Positions 9,311-18,303 of a stretch of DNA of 64,000 nucleotides are shown here, in pieces (the stretch's first letter is position 1; each line of letters starts with the position of its first letter). Under the pieces are notes generated by a model. It was not told the DNA's origin. It saw only the letters and a program-made list of their open reading frames with translations, and made no database searches. The DNA comes from Algoriphagus winogradskyi. GTDB taxonomy: Bacteria > Bacteroidota > Bacteroidia > Cytophagales > Cyclobacteriaceae. Made by a program: the position numbers and the translations under genes. The stretch is taken from NCBI RefSeq assembly GCF_900182815.1, contig NZ_FXUA01000001.1, positions 496,001 through 560,000 on the forward strand. Reading direction: 5' to 3'.

Positions 9311-9703
9311 ATGATCCAATTTGACACAATTTTTCTAGTGGATGACGACCCCATAAATAACCTTATTAATAAAAGGTTACTTGGAAAAGTTGGTATTACT
9401 GATAACATCATAGAATTTCTCGAAGCTGAAGAAGCTCTTAGCCAACTCAATGATATTGACCCAAACAAGTCTCTTCTTATTTTTTTGGACATAAATATGC
9501 CCGTTTTAAATGGGTGGGAGTTCCTCAATAAATACCAAGAGGCTCACCCGAATAGACGTGATAAAATAGTTATTCTTTCTAGTTCTATCGATTATCAAGA
9601 TAGATTTAAAGCTCAAGGTTATAAGATAGTTTCAGGCTTTTTAGAAAAACCCCTGACCTTTGAGAAAATTAAGACTCAATTAGAGAAATACACGAAAGAA
9701 TAA
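9311..9703 (+). CDS. Single-domain CheY-like response regulator
   Basis: A 130 aa stand-alone receiver domain with no output domain. It has the acidic pocket (VDDDP, residues 10-14), the phosphoacceptor D60 in FLDINMP, the switch serine near 90 (ILSSS) and the conserved lysine in EKP (K113). Such proteins relay phosphate or bind a target directly. No kinase lies nearby, so the partner is unknown. It converges on the serine hydrolase, with only 7 bases between the two ends. Confidence 0.92.
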   Translation: MIQFDTIFLVDDDPINNLINKRLLGKVGITDNIIEFLEAEEALSQLNDIDPNKSLLIFLDINMPVLNGWEFLNKYQEAHPNRRDKIVILSSSIDYQDRFKAQGYKIVSGFLEKPLTFEKIKTQLEKYTKE

Positions 9704-9710
9704 CCCCAGA

Positions 9711-10844
9711 TTAGTTAATAATGGGTCCCAGTCTATCCCAAATGTCTCTGATCAAAAGAAATGGAACCAACGCATTATCTCCCGACCCACCCATTCTTAT
9801 AATAACCAATCCTTCTGAGGGTACGACCATCAAGAACTGTCCATTTTTTCCCATAGCCTGGTACATATCTACAGGTGCATTAGGCACTAGCATACCTGGA
9901 AAAATTGTTTGAGTTTGTGGAATCATATAAGAACTCTGCCCATTCAGCCAAGTGAGGTATCCATAACTTCGATTCAGGGTTTGAGAGGATTTTGATAACT
10001 CATTGAAAAAGTCTCCTGACCAGATCTGATCTCCGTCCCAATTCCCCTTTGCAAGCAATAAAAGCCCAAATCTTGCAAAGGAGCGGGCGTCACTATAGAA
10101 CACATTATTCTCGCCGGTTCTCTGCCAAAACCCTTTCATCCCTATTTTTCCACCCAAATTTTCATTGAAGAAATTTTGATAGCTTTGACCAGATGCATTT
10201 TGAACTACCTGTTCTAACAAAGTATAAGGAGCATTGTGGTAAGCCCATCTCTTACCAGGCTCAGCTAAAAACACTAAGGAAGAAGGCTTAGTCGCATCTG
10301 AATTTGCTACTCCATCATCCAGTCCAGTGGTCATGGTTAGCTGATGAATTATTCGAATATCACGCTCTTGGTTGTTGGTGAGTGATGTCCAGCCTTCGCC
10401 AAGATATTTTTGCGTTCGGTCATTAGTTTTCAACAACTTTTTATTCTCAGCAATACCCACCAATGTAGCAGTGAGAGTTTTTCCTGCAGAAGCCCAATAC
10501 CAATAGGAGTTTTCATCCATCTCTCCAGCACCAGTTAACTTATTGCCCCAATATTCCTCAACTACTATTTTACCATCTTTGAGAATGATAAAAGCTCTGG
10601 TATCCTGGGTAGGTAGCCAAGCTAGAAATTCCGCAAATTTCACTCCGTCCCATCCTAGGTCTGCTATGGATTGCTTTTCCCAAATCGAGGATTCGGTCGG
10701 GGGAAAATATAGATTTGAATTGTTAGGCGCAGGTTTTTGAGCTTCCGCACAAGCAGCGATCAATACTACCAAATACGCGAGGATCAATATTTCTCTCAAA
10801 TTCTTTACCACTACTTTCTTAATCAAAATCTTAAAATGCCCCAT
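9711..10844 (-). CDS. Class C beta-lactamase-fold serine hydrolase, lipoprotein
   Basis: A 377 aa envelope protein of the penicillin-binding/class C beta-lactamase fold. The N-terminus has a membrane segment ending in a lipobox (LIAAC, C32). The catalytic SxxK motif is SAGK (S119, K122) and the second motif YxN is Y202-N204. Later sequence (LTWLNGQSSY, GKNGQFLMVVPSEGLVIIR) is typical of esterase or peptidase members rather than true antibiotic beta-lactamases. The substrate cannot be told from the sequence. Confidence 0.88.
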   Translation of the reverse strand: MGHFKILIKKVVVKNLREILILAYLVVLIAACAEAQKPAPNNSNLYFPPTESSIWEKQSIADLGWDGVKFAEFLAWLPTQDTRAFIILKDGKIVVEEYWGNKLTGAGEMDENSYWYWASAGKTLTATLVGIAENKKLLKTNDRTQKYLGEGWTSLTNNQERDIRIIHQLTMTTGLDDGVANSDATKPSSLVFLAEPGKRWAYHNAPYTLLEQVVQNASGQSYQNFFNENLGGKIGMKGFWQRTGENNVFYSDARSFARFGLLLLAKGNWDGDQIWSGDFFNELSKSSQTLNRSYGYLTWLNGQSSYMIPQTQTIFPGMLVPNAPVDMYQAMGKNGQFLMVVPSEGLVIIRMGGSGDNALVPFLLIRDIWDRLGPIIN

Positions 10845-10952
10845 TTTTATATTATTACAAATTAGATGTAAGAAGAGCAGATAGGTTTAATCGACCTACA
10901 AATTCAAGGTGAATCTTCTGGTCCAAAATAAGTCATAAAAAAGTAAATAAAC

Positions 10953-11360
10953 CTATTTAATCTGTTCATCCGGCTTCAACTGATAGCAGCGTTCATGGAG
11001 CTCAAAACCAATTTTCTGGTAAAATTGAATAGAGCCTTCAGCGGAAAATAAAAATAGCCTGGCATCGGAAGCTAAGCTCCGGGCAAACTTGAGCATCCCC
11101 TTACCTATTCCTTCTCCTTGCCTAGCCGAAATGACTGCTAAGTCTGCTATAAAAGTTCTATAGGAAAAATCAGATAAACCCCGCAACACTCCAACCACTT
11201 GTCTTGAATCCCTTGCAACAATCACCAAATTAGAATTACGAAGCATTCTTTCTAAATGGTCGGGGTCATTCATGGGCCTTCTCTCCCCTAATCCTGAATC
11301 AGTCAGGACATGAATAAAATCCTGTAGGGGCAAGTTCTTTTCTATTTCATAAGAAACCAT
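10953..11360 (-). CDS. GNAT family N-acetyltransferase
   Basis: A 135 aa cytoplasmic acetyl-CoA-dependent acetyltransferase. The acetyl-CoA-binding motif A is QGEGIGKG (residues 81-88), preceded by the central strand YRTFIADLAVI. The late FYQKIGFELH is also typical of the fold. The substrate is not predictable. It is transcribed alone, leftward. Confidence 0.88.
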   Translation of the reverse strand: MVSYEIEKNLPLQDFIHVLTDSGLGERRPMNDPDHLERMLRNSNLVIVARDSRQVVGVLRGLSDFSYRTFIADLAVISARQGEGIGKGMLKFARSLASDARLFLFSAEGSIQFYQKIGFELHERCYQLKPDEQIK

Positions 11361-11502
11361 TATTTTGAGATATAATTAGTTAATAATGACAGGAGGAGCC
11401 GGCTTTATTTCTTCAGCAAACAAGTCTTCGAAGGAGAATCGAAATCTGGGAAAAATCCGTCCCAAATCATCAAGACCTGATGGGGTTACCCGTGAGAAAA
11501 AT

Positions 11503-11646
11503 ATGGACAAAGCTGACCTAAAAAGCATTGATGAAAGTATCAAGTATAGAAACAGCAGATATTCTTCTTTCTCTAGGAGCGGATACTTCTTCGCAATAAT
11601 GGTGATCCTTATTTTGGTATGGCTTATCTGGACGCTCTTTTTTTAA
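11503..11646 (+). CDS. Small single-span membrane protein
   Basis: A 47 aa open frame starting MDKADLKSIDES, with a polar N-terminus and one hydrophobic segment (about residues 28-46) running to the C-terminus. I chose the ATG at 11503. The frame is open further upstream to 11386, but that part reads as low-complexity, non-protein-like sequence. No family is recognised. It could be a tail-anchored small protein or a chance frame. Confidence 0.45.
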   Translation: MDKADLKSIDESIKYRNSRYSSFSRSGYFFAIMVILILVWLIWTLFF

Positions 11647-11651
11647 ACAGG

Positions 11652-11942
11652 TTAGTTTAAGACATCCTGAAATTCTTCCTTTTTCTTAAACATCGCTTTG
11701 GCGAATGGGCAAAGCGGAATGACTTTGATCTCTGCTTTCCGCACGTATTCTACCAGCTCCTTCAAAAGTTTTAATCCTATTCCTTGACCTTGAAGGCTTT
11801 CATCAACTTCGGTATGCTCTATAATCATCTTTTTTGCACCGGCCATGACATAAACCATTTCTGCAAAGCGCTTAGCTCCTTCTTGGATGAAAAAAGAACC
11901 TCTTTTCCCATCAGTTTCATGTTCGATTTTTATTTCACTCAT
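11652..11942 (-). CDS. GNAT-like acetyltransferase of the short YjdJ type
   Basis: A 96 aa protein of the short GCN5-related group. It has the acetyl-CoA motif LQGQGIGLKLL, the strand MIIEHTEV and a C-terminal PLCPFAKAMFKKK typical of this group. Its target is unknown. It begins 3 bases after the end of the VOC gene in the same direction, so the two are likely cotranscribed. Confidence 0.85.
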   Translation of the reverse strand: MSEIKIEHETDGKRGSFFIQEGAKRFAEMVYVMAGAKKMIIEHTEVDESLQGQGIGLKLLKELVEYVRKAEIKVIPLCPFAKAMFKKKEEFQDVLN

Positions 11943-11945
11943 GGT

Positions 11946-12365
11946 TTAGCTCGTAGTTTTGCCTTCAGTCATTTCATCATAAACTTCGTCTACTGCCTCC
12001 CAAAGCTCAATGCTGTGTCCATCCGGATCGAGTATATGCACAAACTTCCCGTATTCTGTATCATCGATCTCATCCAAAATAGTAACTCCTTCTGCCTTTA
12101 ATTCTTTCACCAACTCCACGAGATTTTCTACACGGTAATTGATCATAAATTCCTTTTCTGAAGGTTTGAAATAAGTAGTATCATCCTTCATCGGAGACCA
12201 TTGGGTAAAGCCTTTTTGATTCGGATCTTCAGCACTTCTCCATTCAAAAGTAGCTCCATACGGGTCTGTATTTAGGCCTAAGTGTGTCTGATACCAATCT
12301 TTAGTCTTTGCTGGATCCTTGACTTTGAAAAATATCCCACCGATACCTGTAACTCGTTTTTTCAT
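11946..12365 (-). CDS. VOC/glyoxalase-family protein
   Basis: A 139 aa metal-binding-fold protein of the glyoxalase/bleomycin-resistance (VOC) superfamily. The start chosen is the ATG at 12365 (MKKRVTGIGGIFFKVKDP), which matches the family's first strand; an upstream ATG at 12416 would add 17 unrelated residues. The ending DPDGHSIELWE holds the usual metal-ligand glutamate. The reaction is not predictable. It lies upstream of the short acetyltransferase. Confidence 0.87.
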   Translation of the reverse strand: MKKRVTGIGGIFFKVKDPAKTKDWYQTHLGLNTDPYGATFEWRSAEDPNQKGFTQWSPMKDDTTYFKPSEKEFMINYRVENLVELVKELKAEGVTILDEIDDTEYGKFVHILDPDGHSIELWEAVDEVYDEMTEGKTTS

Positions 12366-12490
12366 TTGATTTCTTGATTGTTTTGAAGTATTAAGATAAG
12401 GATATTCACAATTCAAAAAACCGGCAAAGGAATTTCAGGATTAACTATGTGCAAATATTAGTACTGATCACTGAAACTGCCTACTGCATT

Positions 12491-13822
12491 CTAATTGGCC
12501 TCCTCAATCTTCACCTTAACCTTCTTCACTCGCTCATTCTTTAATTTTGGCATCAGTTTTTGTACCAAATTACTTTTCACTGCCACATAGGAAGCAAAGT
12601 CCATAATCGTAATCAAACCAATTTCGGCGCTATTTAAACCTCCCTTTTTAGTAAGCATTCCCACAATATCACCCTTGCTTACTTTATCCTTTTTGCCGGC
12701 ACTTACATAGAGGCAAGTCCATTCTTGAGGAACAGGTGGAACGAGCTTCTCTCCCACTTTATATTCTTCAATAAATTCTTCAATGTAATCTGGCCTGGAT
12801 TCGTCATTTGCCAAAATCAGATATGACAATCCTTCTGCATGCATTCTGGCTGTCCTTCCATTTCTATGGATAAAAGCATCTTCTTTTGGAGGCAATTGGT
12901 AATGAACTACATGCTTGATCTCCGGAATATCAAGCCCTCGTGAAGCCAAATCAGTCGCGATCAAAAGATTCGTGACTTTGCTTCGGAACCGAATCAGGTT
13001 CTTCTCACGATCGATTTGCTCTAAACCACCATGAAGAACCGAATGAAAATAGTCATACTCATTCAGCAATGTGCTCAGTCTATCCACTGCATCCCGGTGA
13101 TTGCAAAAAACGATACAGGACTCATCCTGAAATCCTGCTACCAAACGCATCAGCGTTTCCCCTTTTTCCTTGCTTGAACTATGGACAATCTTCAGTTCCA
13201 ATTTGGACTCGACCACATCTTTAAGAAAATTAACCGTACGGTGATCTACAAAGGGAAGAAAGTCTGGTAGTCTTTTCAACACAGTCGCCGAAGTTAGCAA
13301 ATGTCTTTGCTGACCATTCAAGGCTCCGAAAATAACTTTCAATTGCTCGTGAAATCCCATTTGCAAGGACTTATCAAATTCATCCAATACTACCGTCTGC
13401 ACAGTTTTTGGATCGAAAGAACCTCTTTCTATGTGGTCAGCCAGTCTTCCAGGAGTTCCGATAATCACGTCCGGTGATTCACTTAAGCTGTTTGATTCTA
13501 ACTTGGAAGAATGTCCACCATAAACAGTACTGACTCGAAATGGAGTTTTCATGCCTTTGAAAACCTGCTCGATCTGGATCGCCAATTCTCTAGAAGGGAC
13601 GATAATCAAGGCCTGTACTTCCCGTACATTTTCTTTCAGTGAATTTAAAAGTGGAATGAGAAAGGCAACTGTCTTTCCTGAACCAGTTGGTGATAAAAGT
13701 ACGAGATGGGGATTTTTGGCTGCTCTGGAGATGAACTCAGTTTGCATTTCGTTGAGGCTTTCAATCGAAAGGCTTTTGAGATACTGGGCGGTGGAATTTT
13801 GTTGTTTTTCTAACACACACAA
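12491..13822 (-). CDS. DEAD-box RNA helicase, DbpA-like
   Basis: A 443 aa ATP-dependent RNA helicase. It has the Q-motif region, Walker A SPTGSGKT (44-51), GG and TPGRL motifs, motif III SAT, and HRNGRTAR (motif VI). Motif II reads DEFD (147-150) rather than DEAD; that is an allowed variation, since the catalytic D and E remain. The last 75 or so residues form the DbpA-type RNA-binding domain, which in DbpA targets 23S rRNA helix 92. This suggests a role in 50S ribosome assembly. I do not assign dbpA because orthology was not tested. Confidence 0.9.
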   Translation of the reverse strand: MCVLEKQQNSTAQYLKSLSIESLNEMQTEFISRAAKNPHLVLLSPTGSGKTVAFLIPLLNSLKENVREVQALIIVPSRELAIQIEQVFKGMKTPFRVSTVYGGHSSKLESNSLSESPDVIIGTPGRLADHIERGSFDPKTVQTVVLDEFDKSLQMGFHEQLKVIFGALNGQQRHLLTSATVLKRLPDFLPFVDHRTVNFLKDVVESKLELKIVHSSSKEKGETLMRLVAGFQDESCIVFCNHRDAVDRLSTLLNEYDYFHSVLHGGLEQIDREKNLIRFRSKVTNLLIATDLASRGLDIPEIKHVVHYQLPPKEDAFIHRNGRTARMHAEGLSYLILANDESRPDYIEEFIEEYKVGEKLVPPVPQEWTCLYVSAGKKDKVSKGDIVGMLTKKGGLNSAEIGLITIMDFASYVAVKSNLVQKLMPKLKNERVKKVKVKIEEAN

Positions 13823-13868
13823 AAGTACCCATTTCTAATGAGCTAAGCGATCAATTCCCTACCTGCAG

Positions 13869-14237
13869 CTAAACTTCCTTTCCTTTCACCACTAAAAACC
13901 AATCTCCTTCTAGCCCCAAATAGCCATAGTCGTAGCAATAATGGTAGACGTTTCCTTTCTTGGTTTCGTAGAGATGGGTGAAATATTTGAATTGAAATCC
14001 ATCACTCAACAGTCGCGCACGTGTTGTTTTGCCCATTTCCTCACCTTCAGGAATGATTGATTCCAGAATATTTCGATTCTTTTTCAGGCTGTGATTTACC
14101 CTTCGGATGTAATTAGTTGAAAAGGCATTTTGCTGATTGTTGTAGGAATTACGGCAGTTATCATCACAGAACTTCTTATCAATTCTGCCTTGAATCACCG
14201 AATTACAGTTCAAACAGTATTTTTTCTCTATGGCCAT
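13869..14237 (-). CDS. Zinc-ribbon hypothetical protein
   Basis: A 122 aa protein with an N-terminal four-cysteine zinc ribbon (C8, C11, C24, C28; CLNC and CDDNC) and a conserved-looking C-terminal part (YCYDYGYLGLEGDWFLVV). There is no signal peptide. The family is seen in Bacteroidota but has no known function. Nucleic-acid binding is possible but not shown. Confidence 0.8.
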   Translation of the reverse strand: MAIEKKYCLNCNSVIQGRIDKKFCDDNCRNSYNNQQNAFSTNYIRRVNHSLKKNRNILESIIPEGEEMGKTTRARLLSDGFQFKYFTHLYETKKGNVYHYCYDYGYLGLEGDWFLVVKGKEV

Positions 14238-14285
14238 ATGCTAAAAAGTTTGAAGGAATTTAAATAAATAGTTTCTAAAAAAATA

Positions 14286-14330
14286 GCGGGAGGATTAAAA
14301 CTCTACCCGCCAAAATTCGATTTTGATCAT
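14286..14330 (-). terminator. Terminator after the outer-membrane protein gene
   Basis: Arms GCGGG (14286-14290) and CCCGC (14306-14310) form a hairpin. In the leftward direction it is followed by a T-run (A's at 14277-14283 on the top strand). It lies just beyond the stop at 14338. Confidence 0.6.
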
Positions 14331-14337
14331 TCTTTCA

Positions 14338-15192
14338 TTAATTAAACCTGTAAGAAACTCCAGCAGTTACTGTCATAAAGTGAAGCCAATTTTTCACATA
14401 GCCATCTCCCGGCCCTGGCTCATCCTCAGAGGTCCCAACTGCTCCGCCGCCAAGGTAACGAAGATTGAAAAATGCATTTACGTCATTAGTCACTTTCAGT
14501 CCTGACCGGATGCTTGCATCCAAAATCGCTCCTTTCACCTCATTATCACTTCCATTCAGATAACTAATCGGAGCATAGATACCGTCTGCTTCCAGTTCTA
14601 AGTAAACCAACTCACTCAAATCATACCTAGAACGAACTTTCAGAGCTGGAACTATACCCACGTCTCTGTTGGTACGGAACCTTTCTCCATCGGTAGATTC
14701 AAATGTGATAGTAGCGTTTCTTAGCTGTATACTTCCTCCTACAGCCAAATCAAATTTCGGCTTGTTAGGAACCAATTCCCTCAGATAACTAACTCTATAA
14801 AAAGGGAAATTATAAAGCAAATCCACAGAAGTATTTGCTGGATAGACTAAGTCGTCAACCACGATATCATCATTCAGCAAAACCTGAGTTTGAATAGTCA
14901 GAGGCTGATACAATAAAATAAATGTGTTGCGCTCCTTAATGTCCAATTCAAGAGAAAGCCTACCCACTGGAAATAGCACATTCTGTCCCCCATCTCTTTT
15001 ATAATCAAAGTATGTCCCGTTTTCTCCAAACTGTACTTTATGGCTTAATACGGACAAAAAGCCTAATTCAGCCACAGCTCGGAATTCTAAATCCTTCTTT
15101 TCTTTTTCTTCCAAAGGATGTGAATTCTGAGCAAAAGCTGGGATGCATAACGCTAAATAAAACAGTGGAATTACAATTTTAACAATCTTCAT
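14338..15192 (-). CDS. Outer-membrane beta-barrel protein
   Basis: A 284 aa exported protein with a signal peptide (residues 1-21, ending AFA-Q). Alternating hydrophobic and polar strands follow (for example TFILLYQPLTIQTQ, VGIVPALKVRSRYDL) and the protein ends in VTAGVSYRFN, a beta-barrel terminal strand with an aromatic near the end. No specific substrate or family is recognised. It is transcribed in the same direction as the sugar dehydrogenase gene and ends upstream of the zinc-ribbon gene. Confidence 0.78.
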   Translation of the reverse strand: MKIVKIVIPLFYLALCIPAFAQNSHPLEEKEKKDLEFRAVAELGFLSVLSHKVQFGENGTYFDYKRDGGQNVLFPVGRLSLELDIKERNTFILLYQPLTIQTQVLLNDDIVVDDLVYPANTSVDLLYNFPFYRVSYLRELVPNKPKFDLAVGGSIQLRNATITFESTDGERFRTNRDVGIVPALKVRSRYDLSELVYLELEADGIYAPISYLNGSDNEVKGAILDASIRSGLKVTNDVNAFFNLRYLGGGAVGTSEDEPGPGDGYVKNWLHFMTVTAGVSYRFN

Positions 15193-15256
15193 AATAATAG
15201 TTAGTTAGTGGTTTAATCTTACCTCCATTAACTATAAACTAAGAATATTGTTACGT

Positions 15257-17920
15257 TTACTTCTCAAATTTTAAGGTGTTGAGATTGAAAGTGCTCCAGA
15301 TAGATATTGGCTCTTCTGTAACATATACGAAATAAACATCCCCAAAGTAATCGGTAGCTGGAATAGTAAAGGGAGCTGCAAACCAACCTACTTGCGGTCC
15401 TGACGAAGGCCTAGAATCTTTGGTTAAAATACCGGATTCCGCAATCAACTCGCCGTCTGGTGATCCAGCTCTGACCTGAAGCTTCCCTTTGGTATTTCCA
15501 GGCATGATAGCCAAGGTGATTTGCTTAATCTGATTGAGATCAATATTTCTAAACAGCAACCAGGAATTATTTGCTGTGAATTGCACATAATGTTCATCCT
15601 CAGGATTTGCCCTAGCCACATTTTCAATGCCATCAGCACTGTAAGCGGAAACAGAAGTATTTCTCAATTTCAGCTGGCTAGTCGTTTTGATTGGCTTTAT
15701 TCCATTTGCTCCTTGGTCCTCATAGGAAGCTTGAACCAAATAAAATCCTTCAGAATCTTCCGTGTTTTCAATCTGATATTTACCCGATGCCGGCAAACCA
15801 GAAACAGCATTTGGATTCGCTATGCTCAAAACAAAATCAACCATTTGCCCCACCATTTTTTCATCCAAATGAGAATGCCCAGGCATAAGTTGATCTCCCC
15901 AAACGCCGGAACCTCCATTTCTAACTTTGTTGATCAGATACGTTTTTGCATCTGGATCATTTTTGTATTTCTCCGAAACTGAGGTGTAATCAGGGCCTAC
16001 GGATTGATTGCTAATGCCATGACAAGCTTTGCAACCAGCTTCATTGATGTACGTTTCTCCTATACTCAGCACCTCTTCCTGATGCCCCATCTCAATAATA
16101 TCGTATCCACCTTCCAAGTAGTCAATACTGACTTTAATTTGTGAAGGGTCAATTTGCCCATCTTCCTTATCACTAGCAGTCACAGCATAATTGATGGCCT
16201 GCTTTCCAAAATAGAAGCTCTTGTTTCCAGCCCAATCTATGGACACTACAGGTGCTTCATTTCCGACCTTTATATCCAAAAATGAAGTTGCATCCTCTCC
16301 CTGTTTATCTGTCGCGGTCAAAGTCACCTTATATACACCGGCTGATTCGAACGTGTATGATGGATTCTCTTCATTGGAAGTAAGTCCATTTTCTCCGAAT
16401 TCCCATTGAAAGGTAATCTTATCATCTGTATCTGGATCCTGAGTTCCTGCAGAGGAAAAATTCACCGTTAAAGGAGCAGCACCTTGGGTTTGGTCTGCAG
16501 AGATTTGCACGTATGGCTTTCTATTTCCTTCGGAAAAAACAATTCTATACAATCCGGAATCATCGTTGTTAGCTCTCCAAAAAGTACCATATTCCAAGAC
16601 ATACAAGGAACCGTCTTTTGCAAACTGCATGTCCATTGGCTTCTCAAAGTGAGTTTCCGGCATGAAACGCTCCATGGTATCGTATTCAAAATTCTCTGTC
16701 AAACTAACTGTGAAAATCCAGTTTCTCATCCAATCATAGATGAATAACTTTTCATTGTAATATCCTGGAAATCTAACTTCTGAATCTTCATAATCTTCAC
16801 GGTAATATACTTGACCAGCCATGGCATTTCTACCTCCTTGACCAAGCATAGGAAATTCTTCAGACTCAGCATATGGGTAATAAATCAATGCAGGATGAGC
16901 TTCTGGAAGGATTTCCATTCCGGTATTATTTGGAGAGGTGTTCTTAGGGGCTTTCGGATCGAATTGGTATAAGCTCTCTCCAGTTTCAAAATCGTATTTC
17001 CAATACGCATAATTATTTCCTACAAAATATGGCCAACCGTAATAACCAGGACCAGTTGCTACGTTGATTTCATCGTATCCTCTAGGTCCTCGACCTTCCT
17101 TATCCTCAGCACCATCGGGCCCCACTTCACCCCAAAACAAGTTCCCATTATGGCTATCGATAGAAAATCTAAAGGGATTCCTGTTTCCTTTGACATAGAT
17201 CTCAGGGCGAGTTTTTGGTGTGCCTACAGGAAATAAATTCCCTTCAGGAATAGAATAGCCACCTTCAGGATTTGGCTTGATTCTAAGAATCGCTCCGCGC
17301 AAATCGTTGGTATTTCCCGAGCTTCGCTGGGCATCCACATTTTTGGGTTGATCAGGACGCTCATCGATAGGATTGAAATTACTAGACTCGAAAGGAGTTG
17401 TGTCATCACCGATGCCAAGGTATAGATTACCTTCTGAATCAAACTCCAATCCTCCACCGGAGTGGCAGCATCCTCGGAACAGATCGATATCTAAAATTTT
17501 AACCTCAGAAGCTAAGTCAAGCTGATTATCTACGAAATCAAATCGGGAAATTCTATTTAGTGCAGCTTCATTTGCAGGGGCGTAATAAAGATATAGCCAG
17601 TGATTCTCGGCAAAATTAGGATCTTTCGCCATCCCCATCAAACCATCTTCACGTTCTGGAAACACGTCTAGTTCACCTACTACAATTGTTTCTCCAGAAT
17701 CTTCCTGATAAAGTTTAAGCAAACCGTGACGCTCTATAATCAATACATCACCGTTATCCAATACCTCTATCTCCATAGGTTCATTGAAATTCCCAGCAAG
17801 AGGTATTTTCGTGAAACGGGATTCATCAGGCTTTATAGTTGCAAATGGATCTTCTTGCTTTTTGTCACAACCCCAAAAACTCATAGCACAAACTGCAAAC
17901 AGAATAAGATATTTTCGCAT
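15257..17920 (-). CDS. PQQ-type sugar dehydrogenase fused to PKD, cytochrome c and CBM-like domains
   Basis: An 887 aa lipoprotein (lipobox FWGC) for periplasmic or surface sugar oxidation. Residues about 40-440 form a glucose/sorbosone dehydrogenase-type beta-propeller (EDGLMGMAKDP, GNRNPFRFS, GPDGAEDKEGRGPRGYDE). About 465-550 is a PKD domain. A class I cytochrome c follows, with heme motif CKACH near residue 628 and a likely Met ligand near 678 (LMPGH). About 720-887 resembles a family 6 carbohydrate-binding module. The fusion would pass electrons from a PQQ-bound sugar directly to heme. PQQ genes are not in this window. The sugar is unknown. Confidence 0.9.
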   Translation of the reverse strand: MRKYLILFAVCAMSFWGCDKKQEDPFATIKPDESRFTKIPLAGNFNEPMEIEVLDNGDVLIIERHGLLKLYQEDSGETIVVGELDVFPEREDGLMGMAKDPNFAENHWLYLYYAPANEAALNRISRFDFVDNQLDLASEVKILDIDLFRGCCHSGGGLEFDSEGNLYLGIGDDTTPFESSNFNPIDERPDQPKNVDAQRSSGNTNDLRGAILRIKPNPEGGYSIPEGNLFPVGTPKTRPEIYVKGNRNPFRFSIDSHNGNLFWGEVGPDGAEDKEGRGPRGYDEINVATGPGYYGWPYFVGNNYAYWKYDFETGESLYQFDPKAPKNTSPNNTGMEILPEAHPALIYYPYAESEEFPMLGQGGRNAMAGQVYYREDYEDSEVRFPGYYNEKLFIYDWMRNWIFTVSLTENFEYDTMERFMPETHFEKPMDMQFAKDGSLYVLEYGTFWRANNDDSGLYRIVFSEGNRKPYVQISADQTQGAAPLTVNFSSAGTQDPDTDDKITFQWEFGENGLTSNEENPSYTFESAGVYKVTLTATDKQGEDATSFLDIKVGNEAPVVSIDWAGNKSFYFGKQAINYAVTASDKEDGQIDPSQIKVSIDYLEGGYDIIEMGHQEEVLSIGETYINEAGCKACHGISNQSVGPDYTSVSEKYKNDPDAKTYLINKVRNGGSGVWGDQLMPGHSHLDEKMVGQMVDFVLSIANPNAVSGLPASGKYQIENTEDSEGFYLVQASYEDQGANGIKPIKTTSQLKLRNTSVSAYSADGIENVARANPEDEHYVQFTANNSWLLFRNIDLNQIKQITLAIMPGNTKGKLQVRAGSPDGELIAESGILTKDSRPSSGPQVGWFAAPFTIPATDYFGDVYFVYVTEEPISIWSTFNLNTLKFEK

Positions 17921-18303
17921 AGGTATTATTCAGACTTTTATCTAGGCGTGAAGGTATAGAAAACTGAAAAACACGCGCCAAGATTATGATTAAAGGTTTA
18001 TAATCAAGACAAGAGAACCTCTCTTTCCAAAACAACCAACGAGATCGCTTAATGGTTTTACGGCCATTAAATACCAATAGTAAGAGTCATTGTTTGATAA
18101 ACTTGACACTATTATTCGCCTCAGCAGTCTTCCAATACAAGTCAAGAAACTAGGAAAGGAGATTGATAACAAGATGTCGTTGTTTTATTTAGCAATTAGA
18201 CTCTTATAAAAAAAAATCATCTTTTATCCGCCAGCGATGTAGCACATTATTGTTTTGATACGTCTAACTAATACATACTTTTATACCACTAAACTCGAAC
18301 TAT
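17921..18303. other. Intergenic region, divergent promoters
   Basis: About 380 bases separate the sugar dehydrogenase and LVIVD genes, which point away from each other. The stretch is AT-rich near both ends. I see no RNA gene, repeat or clear operator. Confidence 0.4.

Noticed and set aside
15521-15982. 153 aa open frame antisense to the sugar dehydrogenase
   Set aside because: No recognisable domain; it lies wholly within a confident gene on the other strand.
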